This document shows positions 42,191 through 49,842 of a stretch of DNA of 64,000 nucleotides, piece by piece. Every line of letters begins with the position of its first letter. Within the stretch, counting starts at the first letter, position 1. Under the pieces are notes generated by a model that saw nothing but the letters and a program-made list of their open reading frames with translations, made no database searches and was not told the DNA's origin. This DNA is from Streptomyces sp. NBC_01750 (lineage in GTDB: Bacteria; Actinomycetota; Actinomycetes; Streptomycetales; Streptomycetaceae): assembly GCF_035918095.1 (NCBI RefSeq), contig NZ_CP109137.1:6016001-6080000 (forward strand). Reading direction: 5' to 3'. Position numbers and translations under genes: made by a program.

Positions 42191-42739
42191 ATGCTCAGCG
42201 TAAGTGCACAGATGCCGACAGAGCCGCTGAGAGGCGACCTGCGGCAGACGGATCGCATGGAGATGCTGCAGGACAGCTACCTCCGGGCAGTCGCGGCCGC
42301 CTCTGGGTGCACCATGGCGAAACCGGAACCAGATGACGGCATCGATTGGCAGTTAACCCACTCGTCCACCTTGCACGTGGTCGACTGCCAGATTGACTTG
42401 AAGATCCAACTAAAAAGTACGTGGACTTCCGCCCCTAACCCTCCCAATGGCTTTGTTTCCGTGAACCTGAGCAACGATCGCCTCAAAATGCTCGCCCGCA
42501 CTCCCGTCGCGGTGCATCGAATATTGGTGGCCATGATCGTGCCGAAGGATTTCGCCGGATGGGTGGAGGCGAGTCACGACTATCTCTCTTTGCGTCATTG
42601 TGCCTATTGGCGCAGTGTCACCGGTAAGGAATCATCTGGAAAAGACCACACCGCAGTCCGCGTGTCCACTGCCCAAATATTCGATGATGTGGCACTCTGC
42701 CAGATCATGGAAAGAATTGGACAGGGAGGGGCGCCGTGA
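42191..42739 (+). CDS. DUF4365 nuclease-like protein
   Basis: 182 residues from the ATG at 42191; a GTG 12 codons earlier is the alternative. The DUF4365 pattern is AAASGCTMAKPEPDDGIDWQ followed by CQIDLKIQLKST, giving a PD-(D/E)xK-like site (Asp52, then Gln73-x-Lys75). DUF4365 proteins are predicted nucleases found in defence loci. It is AT-richer than the chromosome and overlaps the next gene by 4 bases (GTGA). Likely effector of a two-gene cassette. Confidence 0.75.
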   Translation: MLSVSAQMPTEPLRGDLRQTDRMEMLQDSYLRAVAAASGCTMAKPEPDDGIDWQLTHSSTLHVVDCQIDLKIQLKSTWTSAPNPPNGFVSVNLSNDRLKMLARTPVAVHRILVAMIVPKDFAGWVEASHDYLSLRHCAYWRSVTGKESSGKDHTAVRVSTAQIFDDVALCQIMERIGQGGAP

Positions 42740-43941
42740 ACTCGCTTAAGTTTACGGAAATCGCTTCTCGGATCAGCGAAGCACAATTAGCCCATCTCCT
42801 CGAGGTCAACGGCTGGGAGAAGTTCGGCGGCCAAACGAACATGTATAGCCGTTGGCGGCCGGCGGGCCGTGAGGCTGAGCGAGGCCTTCTCCTCCCGCAG
42901 AATGATGAGTTAGTTGACTACTCCGACCTCTTTGCGCAAGCCGTCGCACAGGCGTGGAAGCTAGGAGATTCACGCTTAAGGACGTTGCTAGAAAGAGCCG
43001 CCACGGTCCAAACCCTCGGCGACGAGATGAAGTTTCATAAGGAAGCAAGGACGTACGTGGGTACGATTCAATGGCTGGCGGGCGAAGACTTGCACGCTGC
43101 TGCACGGAAATCGATGACTGTCGCAGCGAAGTCGCGCAAGTCTAAACTCGCGTACTTTGGTAACTCAAACGCGCATCTAGCTCGCTCATTCCTTGAGTCC
43201 GTATTGATGGGTCAGACGGAGGTAGGCAGCTATGTTGTGACCGCATACGCTCCACCTGCGGAGATCTTCACGGAAAAGAAGATTCGTCCCGGAGACACGC
43301 TTCCCGCAACGGGAACACACACCGGTCGGGATATCACGCGTGGCCTGGTAGATGTGCTGCAGACAACCCGAGAAGTTGTCGACCATTACGCCAATACCGG
43401 ATCCAGTGCGGGATTCGTTGATAATGTCAATCGAGGTTTTTGTTTCGAGATCACACAAGCGGTGCGTGACCTGGTAAGAGATTCAGATGGTGCAGAGGTC
43501 GGCATCGAAATGAATGTTGCCGCTGACCTATTTGAGGCCGCCCGTACAGAGTCCCATAAATTGGAATTTTCTCCGGCGGACTATCCAGTGCTCGAAACGG
43601 CTGGCAATATCCTTGCAGCGACATCCCGGCCGCAGCAGGTGACCGTAGTGGGTGCTGTGACTCTGCTGGAGAGGCCCCAATTTGGGCGCCCAGGGCTAAT
43701 TCGCGTAGACGTCTTGTCGGGCAGTACAGCTAAGAAGATGCGCGTGCGCCTAAAGTCAGAAGATTACGACCTAGCCATGGATGCCCACCGTGACAACATG
43801 GCGATAAAGGTGACAGGCAGACAGGAAATCGAAGGCCGCTACTACTGGCTATACGATCCTGAACGCATTGAGTTGATCCCCATGGAAGTGATTCAAGTTC
43901 AAGCGGAATCGCCCAGTTCGGAGCAGCATCCCCTGTTTTAG
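42736..43941 (+). CDS. unknown partner of the DUF4365 protein
   Basis: 401 residues from a GTG overlapping the DUF4365 stop, with GGGAGGGG upstream. No family recognised. The N-terminus (QLAHLLEVNGWEKFGGQTNM, RGLLLPQNDELVDYSDLFAQ) resembles a compact alpha/beta domain. The middle is helical (MTVAAKSRKSKLAYFGNS). The C-terminal 90 residues look like beta strands of an OB or SH3-like fold (VTVVGAVTLLERPQFGRPG, KMRVRLKSEDYDLAM, YYWLYDPERIELIPM). Lower GC than surrounding genes. It probably senses or tethers for the nuclease-like partner. Confidence 0.7.
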   Translation: MNSLKFTEIASRISEAQLAHLLEVNGWEKFGGQTNMYSRWRPAGREAERGLLLPQNDELVDYSDLFAQAVAQAWKLGDSRLRTLLERAATVQTLGDEMKFHKEARTYVGTIQWLAGEDLHAAARKSMTVAAKSRKSKLAYFGNSNAHLARSFLESVLMGQTEVGSYVVTAYAPPAEIFTEKKIRPGDTLPATGTHTGRDITRGLVDVLQTTREVVDHYANTGSSAGFVDNVNRGFCFEITQAVRDLVRDSDGAEVGIEMNVAADLFEAARTESHKLEFSPADYPVLETAGNILAATSRPQQVTVVGAVTLLERPQFGRPGLIRVDVLSGSTAKKMRVRLKSEDYDLAMDAHRDNMAIKVTGRQEIEGRYYWLYDPERIELIPMEVIQVQAESPSSEQHPLF

Positions 43942-44209
43942 GGAGCTTGCATTGAGGCCGGCGGAGTCCCTTGAGAACATGGTGATGGCCGCGTAGTAAC
44001 CCGAGGTCGGTGGAGTCCCAATGCCCGTGTCAAGTCGCCGACCAGACTGCGCCCCTCGATGCGAACTACCGGCGGGGCGGTCGCTGAGGTCCACTCAACT
44101 GGTCAGCCGAGGTGGTGCCTGGGGCCGCCCCGGGGCGGATGCTGTAGCACTGGTTGCTGTACTTCGCTGCTGTACGCCCGGCAAACGGGCAACGGCGGTG
44201 AGTCGAGGG

Positions 44210-45352
44210 CTACCTCCGCAGCGCTGCCGTCAGAAATGCGCCTACCATGACACCGAGAAGTGACACGGCGAACGCCGTCACTCTCTGCACTGTCTGTGTA
44301 TGTTGAGATTCAAGAACTTTTAGAATTGCCCCAGAATTTTCCAATTCGTTGGCGTAGTTAAGTTCAGACACCTCCTTCAATTCTCTCCCAAGGAGCAGAA
44401 ATTCCCTCCCCTCTTTGAGGCCTTCAAGTGTTTCATTATTACTCTGCTGAGTTCGTGTGATACTCATCTGAATTCTCAACATTTCGAGACTCAGGTTTCT
44501 TAGATTCGCGCGGGACGTCAAGAGTCTGCGAAGCCAATTCTTAAGCCCTTTTCTCGTGTATGCGGATACCGCCTCCTCGGTATCGTCAGTGAGGCTCTCC
44601 ATTTTGCGCTGCTTGATGACCCCTTCTGCTGTCAGTAGGTAGTAAGTTGCGAACTCTGGACCGAACTGCTTCGAGATCTCCTCCATGGCTTGCGCGGGTC
44701 CAGCAATTTCCTCATCAAAGTAGAAATCCAATCTGTCATACCACCGGCTATGGGTTCTTGCGACACCAAGGCCAGGAGCAGCCTTCTCGCCGAGATTCCC
44801 TGGCTGAATGTAGAATTCTGCGTGAAATGGGCTAGGACCCAGCGCGGTAAGCCTGACAGTCGATCTATCGCCTAGCTTGTCGATTTCCTCCTTTAGGAAC
44901 TCACGTACAACGACGACAGCGCCGGAGGGTTTCAGGATCTCCGCTGTCCCAGAAATCAGCACGTAGGTATAGGGGTAATCGCGATCGAGTTCAGTTACGA
45001 CCAGAAAATCCTCGATGCCATTACCTGCCGAAATGTCCCCCCATGGATTCAATCGGCTCTGCACTCTGGCCGGAACGTTCAGAATGAATGAAATTCGCCC
45101 ATGCTGAGGTATTGGATGACGAATTAGGCTACCATCGTCGACTTCCTCGTGGAGGCCGAAGAGCGAGAACCTTTCGCGCCCTCCTCTCACTTCGAGATCT
45201 CTAATTGATGGGATTAGGTTGAGCGTCTTCTCTGTTTCATCGGCCCAAGAGGTGTAAGGCTCCGAACCCTTAATTTGCGGGAATAGGCTGCCGATGGCGA
45301 AAGCAATCATCTGATGACGTACCTCCCTTTCTTGGCCGTTATCGTATGGCAT
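44210..45352 (-). CDS. C-tail-anchored protein of unknown function
   Basis: 380 residues from the ATG at 45352. It has a soluble N-terminal part of about 230 residues (IAFAIGSLFPQIKG, RISFILNVPARVQS, YVLISGTAEILKPSGAVVVV), a helical middle likely to form a coiled coil (EEAVSAYTRKGLKNWLRRLL, QSNNETLEGLKEGREFLLLG), and one membrane helix at the end (VTAFAVSLLGVMVGAFLTAA). The DNA is clearly AT-richer than its neighbours, a sign of recent transfer. It stands alone on the minus strand. Layout like that of a membrane-attached sensor, but no family recognised. Confidence 0.7.
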   Translation of the reverse strand: MPYDNGQEREVRHQMIAFAIGSLFPQIKGSEPYTSWADETEKTLNLIPSIRDLEVRGGRERFSLFGLHEEVDDGSLIRHPIPQHGRISFILNVPARVQSRLNPWGDISAGNGIEDFLVVTELDRDYPYTYVLISGTAEILKPSGAVVVVREFLKEEIDKLGDRSTVRLTALGPSPFHAEFYIQPGNLGEKAAPGLGVARTHSRWYDRLDFYFDEEIAGPAQAMEEISKQFGPEFATYYLLTAEGVIKQRKMESLTDDTEEAVSAYTRKGLKNWLRRLLTSRANLRNLSLEMLRIQMSITRTQQSNNETLEGLKEGREFLLLGRELKEVSELNYANELENSGAILKVLESQHTQTVQRVTAFAVSLLGVMVGAFLTAALRR

Positions 45353-46067
45353 CAGACCCCTGCGGTGAGGAGGCTTCGCGGAACAGAGGTCGGCGGAAGG
45401 GCTTTGGCCGGTGTCCTGCCCGGTTTGGGGTCGGGCATGATCAGGGGGCCGTACGCTTGCCGGCTACTCGGGCAGGCTTGTCCCCTGCCCGCAATGTGTC
45501 CGAGTGGCCCCCTGGTCTTGCTCGACGCGGGTCCCGAATCGGGGAGTGTGGGTAAAGCCGTGGAGCCGTCCGTCCCCACCCCCGGCCTGGTCTTTTCGCC
45601 CCCTTGTGGGCGCGGGCGGGCGACGACGTGCGGCCCCGGTGGCGTAGACATGGAGGGGCAAGCGCGTCGGCGTCCGGCCGGCGCCGCCGCGCTGTGCGCG
45701 GCACCTCTGACCTCGTGTCAGACAGCATCGCTGTTCAGGAGGCCGGGAATGAAGACGCCCCAAGCGTCAACTGTGGTGTTCTCCCGAGCTTCCGCCCGTC
45801 CTCCGATGCCCTGGGCCTGGTGTCTTTGCAGCCTTCCGGGGCCACTCGGGCGCATGGCGGGCATGGGGAGAAAGCCGGGCCCGTTGTGGCTGTGCTGCGT
45901 GACGGCGGCCGGGCTGGCAATGATTCGCTGCCCGAACTCGGTCGGGCAGCGAGCGAAGCGAGCACTTGATGACGTAGGGAAACTCTGTCCGCGGACGCGG
46001 TCTTGTGGCTGCGCGCCTCGGCTGTTGCCATGTCTGTGGGGCGATACAGAGATGCCGGGGGGCTTGC
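45353..46067. other. 700 bp with no convincing gene
   Basis: GC-rich stretch between the tail-anchored and NERD genes. Open frames on both strands give low-complexity products without ribosome sites. A short hairpin CGCCC...GGGCG lies at 45597-45612. It may hold promoters, a replication or transfer site, or gene debris; the sequence alone does not decide. Confidence 0.45.
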
Positions 46068-46916
46068 GTGAGCGACTTGAAGATCACAGTGTGGAAGCGA
46101 TACGGACATGATCGGCTCTACGCGAACCTTCCCAATGGTGTGGCCGTGGCCTTCCTCGACCGGGGCACGGGCAGGATCACCATCCTGCGCGAGGAGCACC
46201 GTGGCGCCGCAATGGAAGTTCTCGCGAATCACTTACCCCTGGCGGTGCCCGCCTCACCTCCACCACCGCGTCCCCCGGCCCCGCTGCTCCCCCCGCTAAC
46301 TGTCCAGGATGACCTCGCGCTTAATCGACCAGGCGCTGCCCTACGAGCCAAGCTCGCGGCGGCCGGACCTGGCCCTGTGGAGCGGGCGATTACTTGGCTG
46401 CTACGTCGCGATTCTGAGTGGGATTCCTGGCGCAAAGGCCTGGCTGGGGAGCGCCGCGTCGGCTCTGAGTTGCAGCGCTTATCCAACCGAGGTTGGCGTG
46501 TGCTGCACTCTGTTCCCCTGCCTCGCGAGGTCGACATCGATCACCTGCTCATCGGGCCGGGTGGAGTCTTCAGCATCAACACCAAGCACCACCAGAACGC
46601 GAAAGTCTGGGTTGGAGACGACTCCGTCAAGGTGAACCACGGCAAACCGCATCCATACGCTCGCAAGAGTCGCGCCGAAGCGCAGCGAGTGCAGAAGGTG
46701 CTCGGCCGGCACTGCGACTTCGAGGTACCCATCGAGCCTGTCATCGTCTTCGTTGGAGTGAGCGAACTGAAGCGAGTCGCCACCTTGCTAGATGTTCGGG
46801 TCTACCGGGAACGAGAGGTCGCAGCCCTGGGCCCGCTGAAAGGTGCCTTGAGTCTGGAGCAAGTCGAGCGGGTCTATCAGGTCGCCCGACACCGCAGGGC
46901 GTGGGCGCTCGCATGA
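46068..46916 (+). CDS. NERD-domain (nuclease-related) protein
   Basis: 282 residues from a GTG at 46068. NERD domain at about 120-230: KGLAGERRVGSEL with Glu128, VDIDHLLIGPGGVFSINTK with Asp156, Asp158 and Lys173, an intact PD-(D/E)xK-like set. The first 100 residues (RLYANLPNGVAVAFLDRGTG, then a Pro-rich linker) match the chromosomal paralogue at 25224. The C-terminus is EPVIVFVGVSELKRVATLLD ... ALSLEQVERVYQVARHR. NERD proteins are linked to DNA processing and often travel on mobile elements. Confidence 0.85.
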   Translation: MSDLKITVWKRYGHDRLYANLPNGVAVAFLDRGTGRITILREEHRGAAMEVLANHLPLAVPASPPPPRPPAPLLPPLTVQDDLALNRPGAALRAKLAAAGPGPVERAITWLLRRDSEWDSWRKGLAGERRVGSELQRLSNRGWRVLHSVPLPREVDIDHLLIGPGGVFSINTKHHQNAKVWVGDDSVKVNHGKPHPYARKSRAEAQRVQKVLGRHCDFEVPIEPVIVFVGVSELKRVATLLDVRVYREREVAALGPLKGALSLEQVERVYQVARHRRAWALA

Positions 46917-47020
46917 GGACGCTCATGGTCGGGCTGTGGGCCGTCGCTGAGCTGGGCTACCGAGCCATTCATGCCTTCTAACCTGGACACACCCCAAAAA
47001 GCCTGTCTGTCTGTGCCGGG

Positions 47021-47506
47021 CTATGCGGCGGTTGACCCGGGCGTCTGCCCGTGCTCGAGATAGACAGGCGCCACCGCGAGCCGGGCTTCGATCGCTGCGT
47101 GAATGCGTCGGGCCAACCGCGGGATCGTGCGCTCATCGATCTCGGACGGGTCAAGGAACGCATAGCTCTTCAACTCGTCCGGCTGCAGGGTGATCCGGGC
47201 CAACTCCTCGGGTGCGAGCTGTCCGCCCTCAAAGAGGTACAGGACTTTGTCGCCCTCGTTGGGATTGGGGGCCCAGTCGACGGCCAGCAGGCGGCTAAGC
47301 GACGGTGTGATGCCCAGTTCCTCGCGGACTTCGCGAGCGGCAGCTTGGAGCGGGGACTCTCCAGTCTCGACGTACCCGCCGGGGATGTCCCAGTAGTCCT
47401 TGTAGGACGGCTCGACCATGAGAACGCGTCCAGTGGGATCAAAGAAGAGCGCACCCGCGGCCATACGCGGATGCGCCATCTTCGCTTCGTGCTCGTTCTC
47501 CGCCAT
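47021..47506 (-). CDS. Nudix hydrolase, Pif-like
   Basis: 161 residues from the ATG at 47506; an ATG nine codons later has a similar claim. The Nudix box spans residues 43-66 with GGYVETGES, then REVREELG. The family hydrolyses nucleoside diphosphates linked to another group. In pSAM2 the immunity protein Pif, which stops redundant transfer into cells already carrying the element, has a Nudix motif, and this gene sits in the matching control region. Hence the tentative Pif role. It is read in the same direction as the XRE gene, 19 bases downstream of it. Confidence 0.8.
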   Translation of the reverse strand: MAENEHEAKMAHPRMAAGALFFDPTGRVLMVEPSYKDYWDIPGGYVETGESPLQAAAREVREELGITPSLSRLLAVDWAPNPNEGDKVLYLFEGGQLAPEELARITLQPDELKSYAFLDPSEIDERTIPRLARRIHAAIEARLAVAPVYLEHGQTPGSTAA

Positions 47507-47525
47507 GCAGTCGAGCGTACCTATG

Positions 47526-48755
47526 TCACAAGACGTGCAGTCGCTGAGCCAGATCTGCCAAGGCCGGGCTCGGTCGGCCCCGCTGATTCCGCACCCACGA
47601 GAGGACCAGTTCACGGGCGAGGTAGTGACTGCGCACTTGCTCAGGGGCCCAGCTCTCGGCTTCGAGCAACATGCTAAGCGCCTCGTCCGTGCGGTTACGG
47701 GCACTGAGCGCGCGAGCCACCTCGATGTTGTGCCGGGTTCGGCGCTCGGTCGGAAGGCTGCTGGTGTCGATCTCTGGCCCGAGATCCATGGCGATCTGCA
47801 TGTCTCCCAGCTCGGCGGCCGTGGCGACTCGATGGATGGCGACGTTGGTCGGCCCGAACGCCGTCCACATGTGGTTCGCGTCCTCACCGAGCTGCTGTGC
47901 GACCTGGTCAGCCTCGGCGAGGAAGTCACGAGTAGCCGCACGATCCTCGGCGCGGGCTGCTGCCATCGATCCGGTGAGGAAGAGCGTCCCGTAGATGGAG
48001 AGGAACCCTGGCGACACGTCGACCCCCTCGAGCTGGGGGCGGAGGTAGTCGGCTGCGTCGCTGATGAGTTGTACGGCTGCATCGAATCGGCCATTGGAGA
48101 GCAGGCAGTGAGCGACTGACCGGAATAGAGAGCCAGTCACGACTGGGTTGCCGGTCTGCTGAGCAGCAGTGAGGCCGCGGTCGGCTGCGATCCAAGCTAG
48201 GTCAGTTTCCCCGAGTTTGGTGAGCACCATGGCCGCGCCTTGGTAGGTCAGTGCCGTGAGGTCCTGTGCTGTCTCCCGGTCCTGCCCTTCGTACGACTGC
48301 ACTGCGATGAGCGCGTCTGTCAGGAGCAGTGGCAGGCGGTGCGTTGCAAATCCGTACCGGGAGTCTTGGTAGGCATCCCAGACCTCGACCACGTTCGTAC
48401 GTAGGTCGCCAAGTGGCGTCGGCTCACCTACGGTTGGCACGCCCAAAAGTGGCGTGAGCTGCCGGTAGTTCATCAGCGCGGACCGAAGTGCCGGCACAGT
48501 GCGCGTGCCGCTGTCGGGTGTCCAGTCCATGAGCGACGGCTCGGCAAGCAGATCGCCAAGAGTCACGTCCAGGGCGTCAGCTAGGGACTTGATGACCGAG
48601 AGCCGGTCCAGTTCCAAGCGGTTGTTTTCAGCCCTGCTGAGCCAGTCGACCGTACGGCCGACCCGACCGGCCAAGACCTCCTGTGAGATGCCGCGCCTCC
48701 GCCGGTACCACGCGACTCGCTCGCCGATCGTCAGGTTCGTCGTCATTCCTCGCAT
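47526..48755 (-). CDS. XRE-type regulator with helical repeat C-terminus
   Basis: 409 residues from the ATG at 48755 (GGGGGGA upstream); an ATG three codons later has GAGGA just before it. Residues 10-70 are an XRE helix-turn-helix (ERVAWYRRRRGISQEVLAGR, TVDWLSRAENNRLELDRLSV). The rest is TPR-like (TDLAWIAADRGLTAAQQTGN, RFDAAVQLISDAADYL), the layout of regulators that sense a peptide or small ligand. It precedes the Nudix gene and is divergent from the 65-residue ORF. Hairpins at 48784 and 48838 lie at its promoter. Confidence 0.85.
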   Translation of the reverse strand: MRGMTTNLTIGERVAWYRRRRGISQEVLAGRVGRTVDWLSRAENNRLELDRLSVIKSLADALDVTLGDLLAEPSLMDWTPDSGTRTVPALRSALMNYRQLTPLLGVPTVGEPTPLGDLRTNVVEVWDAYQDSRYGFATHRLPLLLTDALIAVQSYEGQDRETAQDLTALTYQGAAMVLTKLGETDLAWIAADRGLTAAQQTGNPVVTGSLFRSVAHCLLSNGRFDAAVQLISDAADYLRPQLEGVDVSPGFLSIYGTLFLTGSMAAARAEDRAATRDFLAEADQVAQQLGEDANHMWTAFGPTNVAIHRVATAAELGDMQIAMDLGPEIDTSSLPTERRTRHNIEVARALSARNRTDEALSMLLEAESWAPEQVRSHYLARELVLSWVRNQRGRPSPALADLAQRLHVL

Positions 48756-48783
48756 GGGAAGAGCGTCCCCCCGCCTCTTCAGA

Positions 48784-48854
48784 GGACCCCGGAGAAATTT
48801 TCCGGGGTCCGGCCGCGAACCGGTTCTAGCGTTGCTCACAACCCGAGGGGTTGT
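48784..48854. promoter_or_regulatory. two inverted repeats in the XRE divergent promoter region
   Basis: GGACCCCGGA (48784-48793) and TCCGGGGTCC (48801-48810) are perfect arms around a 7-base AT-rich loop. ACAACCC and GGGTTGT (48838-48844 and 48848-48854) are perfect arms around GAG. They lie between the XRE gene and the divergent small ORF and are likely operators, or for the first, possibly a transcript hairpin. Confidence 0.65.
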
Positions 48855-48878
48855 CACTCCGAGCGAGGAGGCCCAGCG

Positions 48879-49076
48879 ATGGCACTGACCCCGGCAGAGC
48901 GATTGGAACTGATCGAACGCATCAGTGGAGTTGGAGAGGAGGTGGCGGATCTTGCGTACAGAGTCGACGCGATCACTAGGGCGTTGGCGGCTGCTGACGC
49001 ACAAGGTCCTCAAGTCGGTCCATGCGCGCTGCCAACTGCCGTACGTCCCGAAGGACTTCCTCAAGATGCTCCGTGA
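48879..49076 (+). CDS. small ORF convergent with the GntR gene
   Basis: 65 codons from the ATG at 48879 with GAGGAGG ten bases upstream. The first 40 residues (ALTPAERLELIERISGVGEE, DLAYRVDAITRAL) look like a helical protein. The rest overlaps the 3' end of the GntR gene on the other strand by 101 bases. It has the position of an early regulatory gene such as a replication activator, but no similarity can be claimed. Confidence 0.45.
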   Translation: MALTPAERLELIERISGVGEEVADLAYRVDAITRALAAADAQGPQVGPCALPTAVRPEGLPQDAP

Positions 49077-49341
49077 TCTGGGTGAACTCGGGGCTGTGCC
49101 GTTCTCTGTCCTCGCTGGGCAGAGCAACGAAGCTGCCCTTGCCCTGATGGGAGATCACGTAGCCGTCTTCTCGAAGGCGGGAGATCGCTTGCCGGGCAAC
49201 CGTGCGCGAGACGCTGTGCTCCTCCATCAGCTTCGCCTCTGACGGGATCTTGTCCCCAGGGACTAGCGCCCCATCGTGGATCTTCCTCTTGATCTCGTCG
49301 GCGATCTGCAAGTACGCCGCACGTCCAGTGAACTCGGCCAT
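48976..49341 (-). CDS. GntR-family repressor, KorSA-like
   Basis: 121 residues from the ATG at 49341 (GAGAGGGG upstream). The GntR winged helix fills the first 70 residues (YLQIADEIKRKIHDGALVPG, SEAKLMEEHSVSRTVARQAI, REDGYVISHQGKGSFV), and a short helical tail follows (HLEEVLRDVRQLAARMDRLE). KorSA of pSAM2 is a small GntR repressor that silences replication and transfer until induced; size and position match. Its targets are probably the palindromes at 49405 and 49447. Confidence 0.85.
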   Translation of the reverse strand: MAEFTGRAAYLQIADEIKRKIHDGALVPGDKIPSEAKLMEEHSVSRTVARQAISRLREDGYVISHQGKGSFVALPSEDRERHSPEFTQITEHLEEVLRDVRQLAARMDRLEDLVRQQPPTP

Positions 49342-49404
49342 AACCCCTCTCCGCGGTTGTCGTACCTAGTGCAGCACATATCGCCGACAGCGGTCGAGCA
49401 CAGC

Positions 49405-49467
49405 CACTTGACACACCAAGTGATACAGGTGCAACGTGGAAGCTAGTTAACGCACTAAGTGCGTTAA
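49405..49467. promoter_or_regulatory. operators before the transfer-replication operon
   Basis: CACTTG-acacac-CAAGTG at 49405-49422, overlapping a TTGACA at 49408, and a perfect palindrome with 10-base arms TTAACGCACT around one base at 49447-49467. Both contain the half-site CACT(T/A), which also appears as GCACTAGG before the GntR gene. The ribosome site GGAG of the next gene begins 13 bases after the second palindrome. Suggested KorSA-like binding sites. Confidence 0.7.
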
Positions 49468-49492
49468 GTCATTCAACCAAGGAGTGAAAAGC

Positions 49493-49837
49493 ATGCGTCA
49501 GATCCCCGTGGACACCGCCGTGATGACGGTGATGCTCATCCAGGCCCCTGAGCCGAAGGTCAAGAACCGGGAGACCGGTGAGGTCGCGACCGACCGTCAG
49601 TCCGGCAAGACCCTGTTCAACGTGAACGTCGCGGTGATCGTGGATGGCCGGCCGGACGCGCTGACGATCGTGGTCGCGGAGGACGGTGTGCAGCCGGACC
49701 TGTTCCCCGGTGTGCCGGTGGCTCTGCCGGGTCTGGTGGCCCGCCCGTGGGAGAACGACTTCGGGCACGGCATCAGCTACCGCGCCACCGCGGTGATGGC
49801 CGCGCAGGTTCCGGCCGCCTCCAACGGCAAGGCCTGA
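49493..49837 (+). CDS. AICE conserved hypothetical, first gene of the transfer operon
   Basis: 114 residues from the ATG at 49493 (GGAG nine bases upstream). It starts RQIPVDTAVMTVMLIQAPEP, then KVKNRETGEVATDRQSGKTL and FNVNVAVIVDGRPDALTIVV. It is beta-rich with no membrane helix. This protein regularly precedes the FtsK-like transfer gene in Streptomyces integrative elements, but its role is not known to me. It ends 5 bases before the translocase start. Confidence 0.75.
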   Translation: MRQIPVDTAVMTVMLIQAPEPKVKNRETGEVATDRQSGKTLFNVNVAVIVDGRPDALTIVVAEDGVQPDLFPGVPVALPGLVARPWENDFGHGISYRATAVMAAQVPAASNGKA

Positions 49838-49842
49838 TCGCC

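Noticed and set aside
45353..46067. Several 100-250 codon frames on both strands
   Set aside because: None has a ribosome site, domain or stable composition.
48879..49076. pSAM2 Pra homologue
   Set aside because: Position is suggestive but the sequence shows nothing to support the name; kept as an unnamed small ORF.
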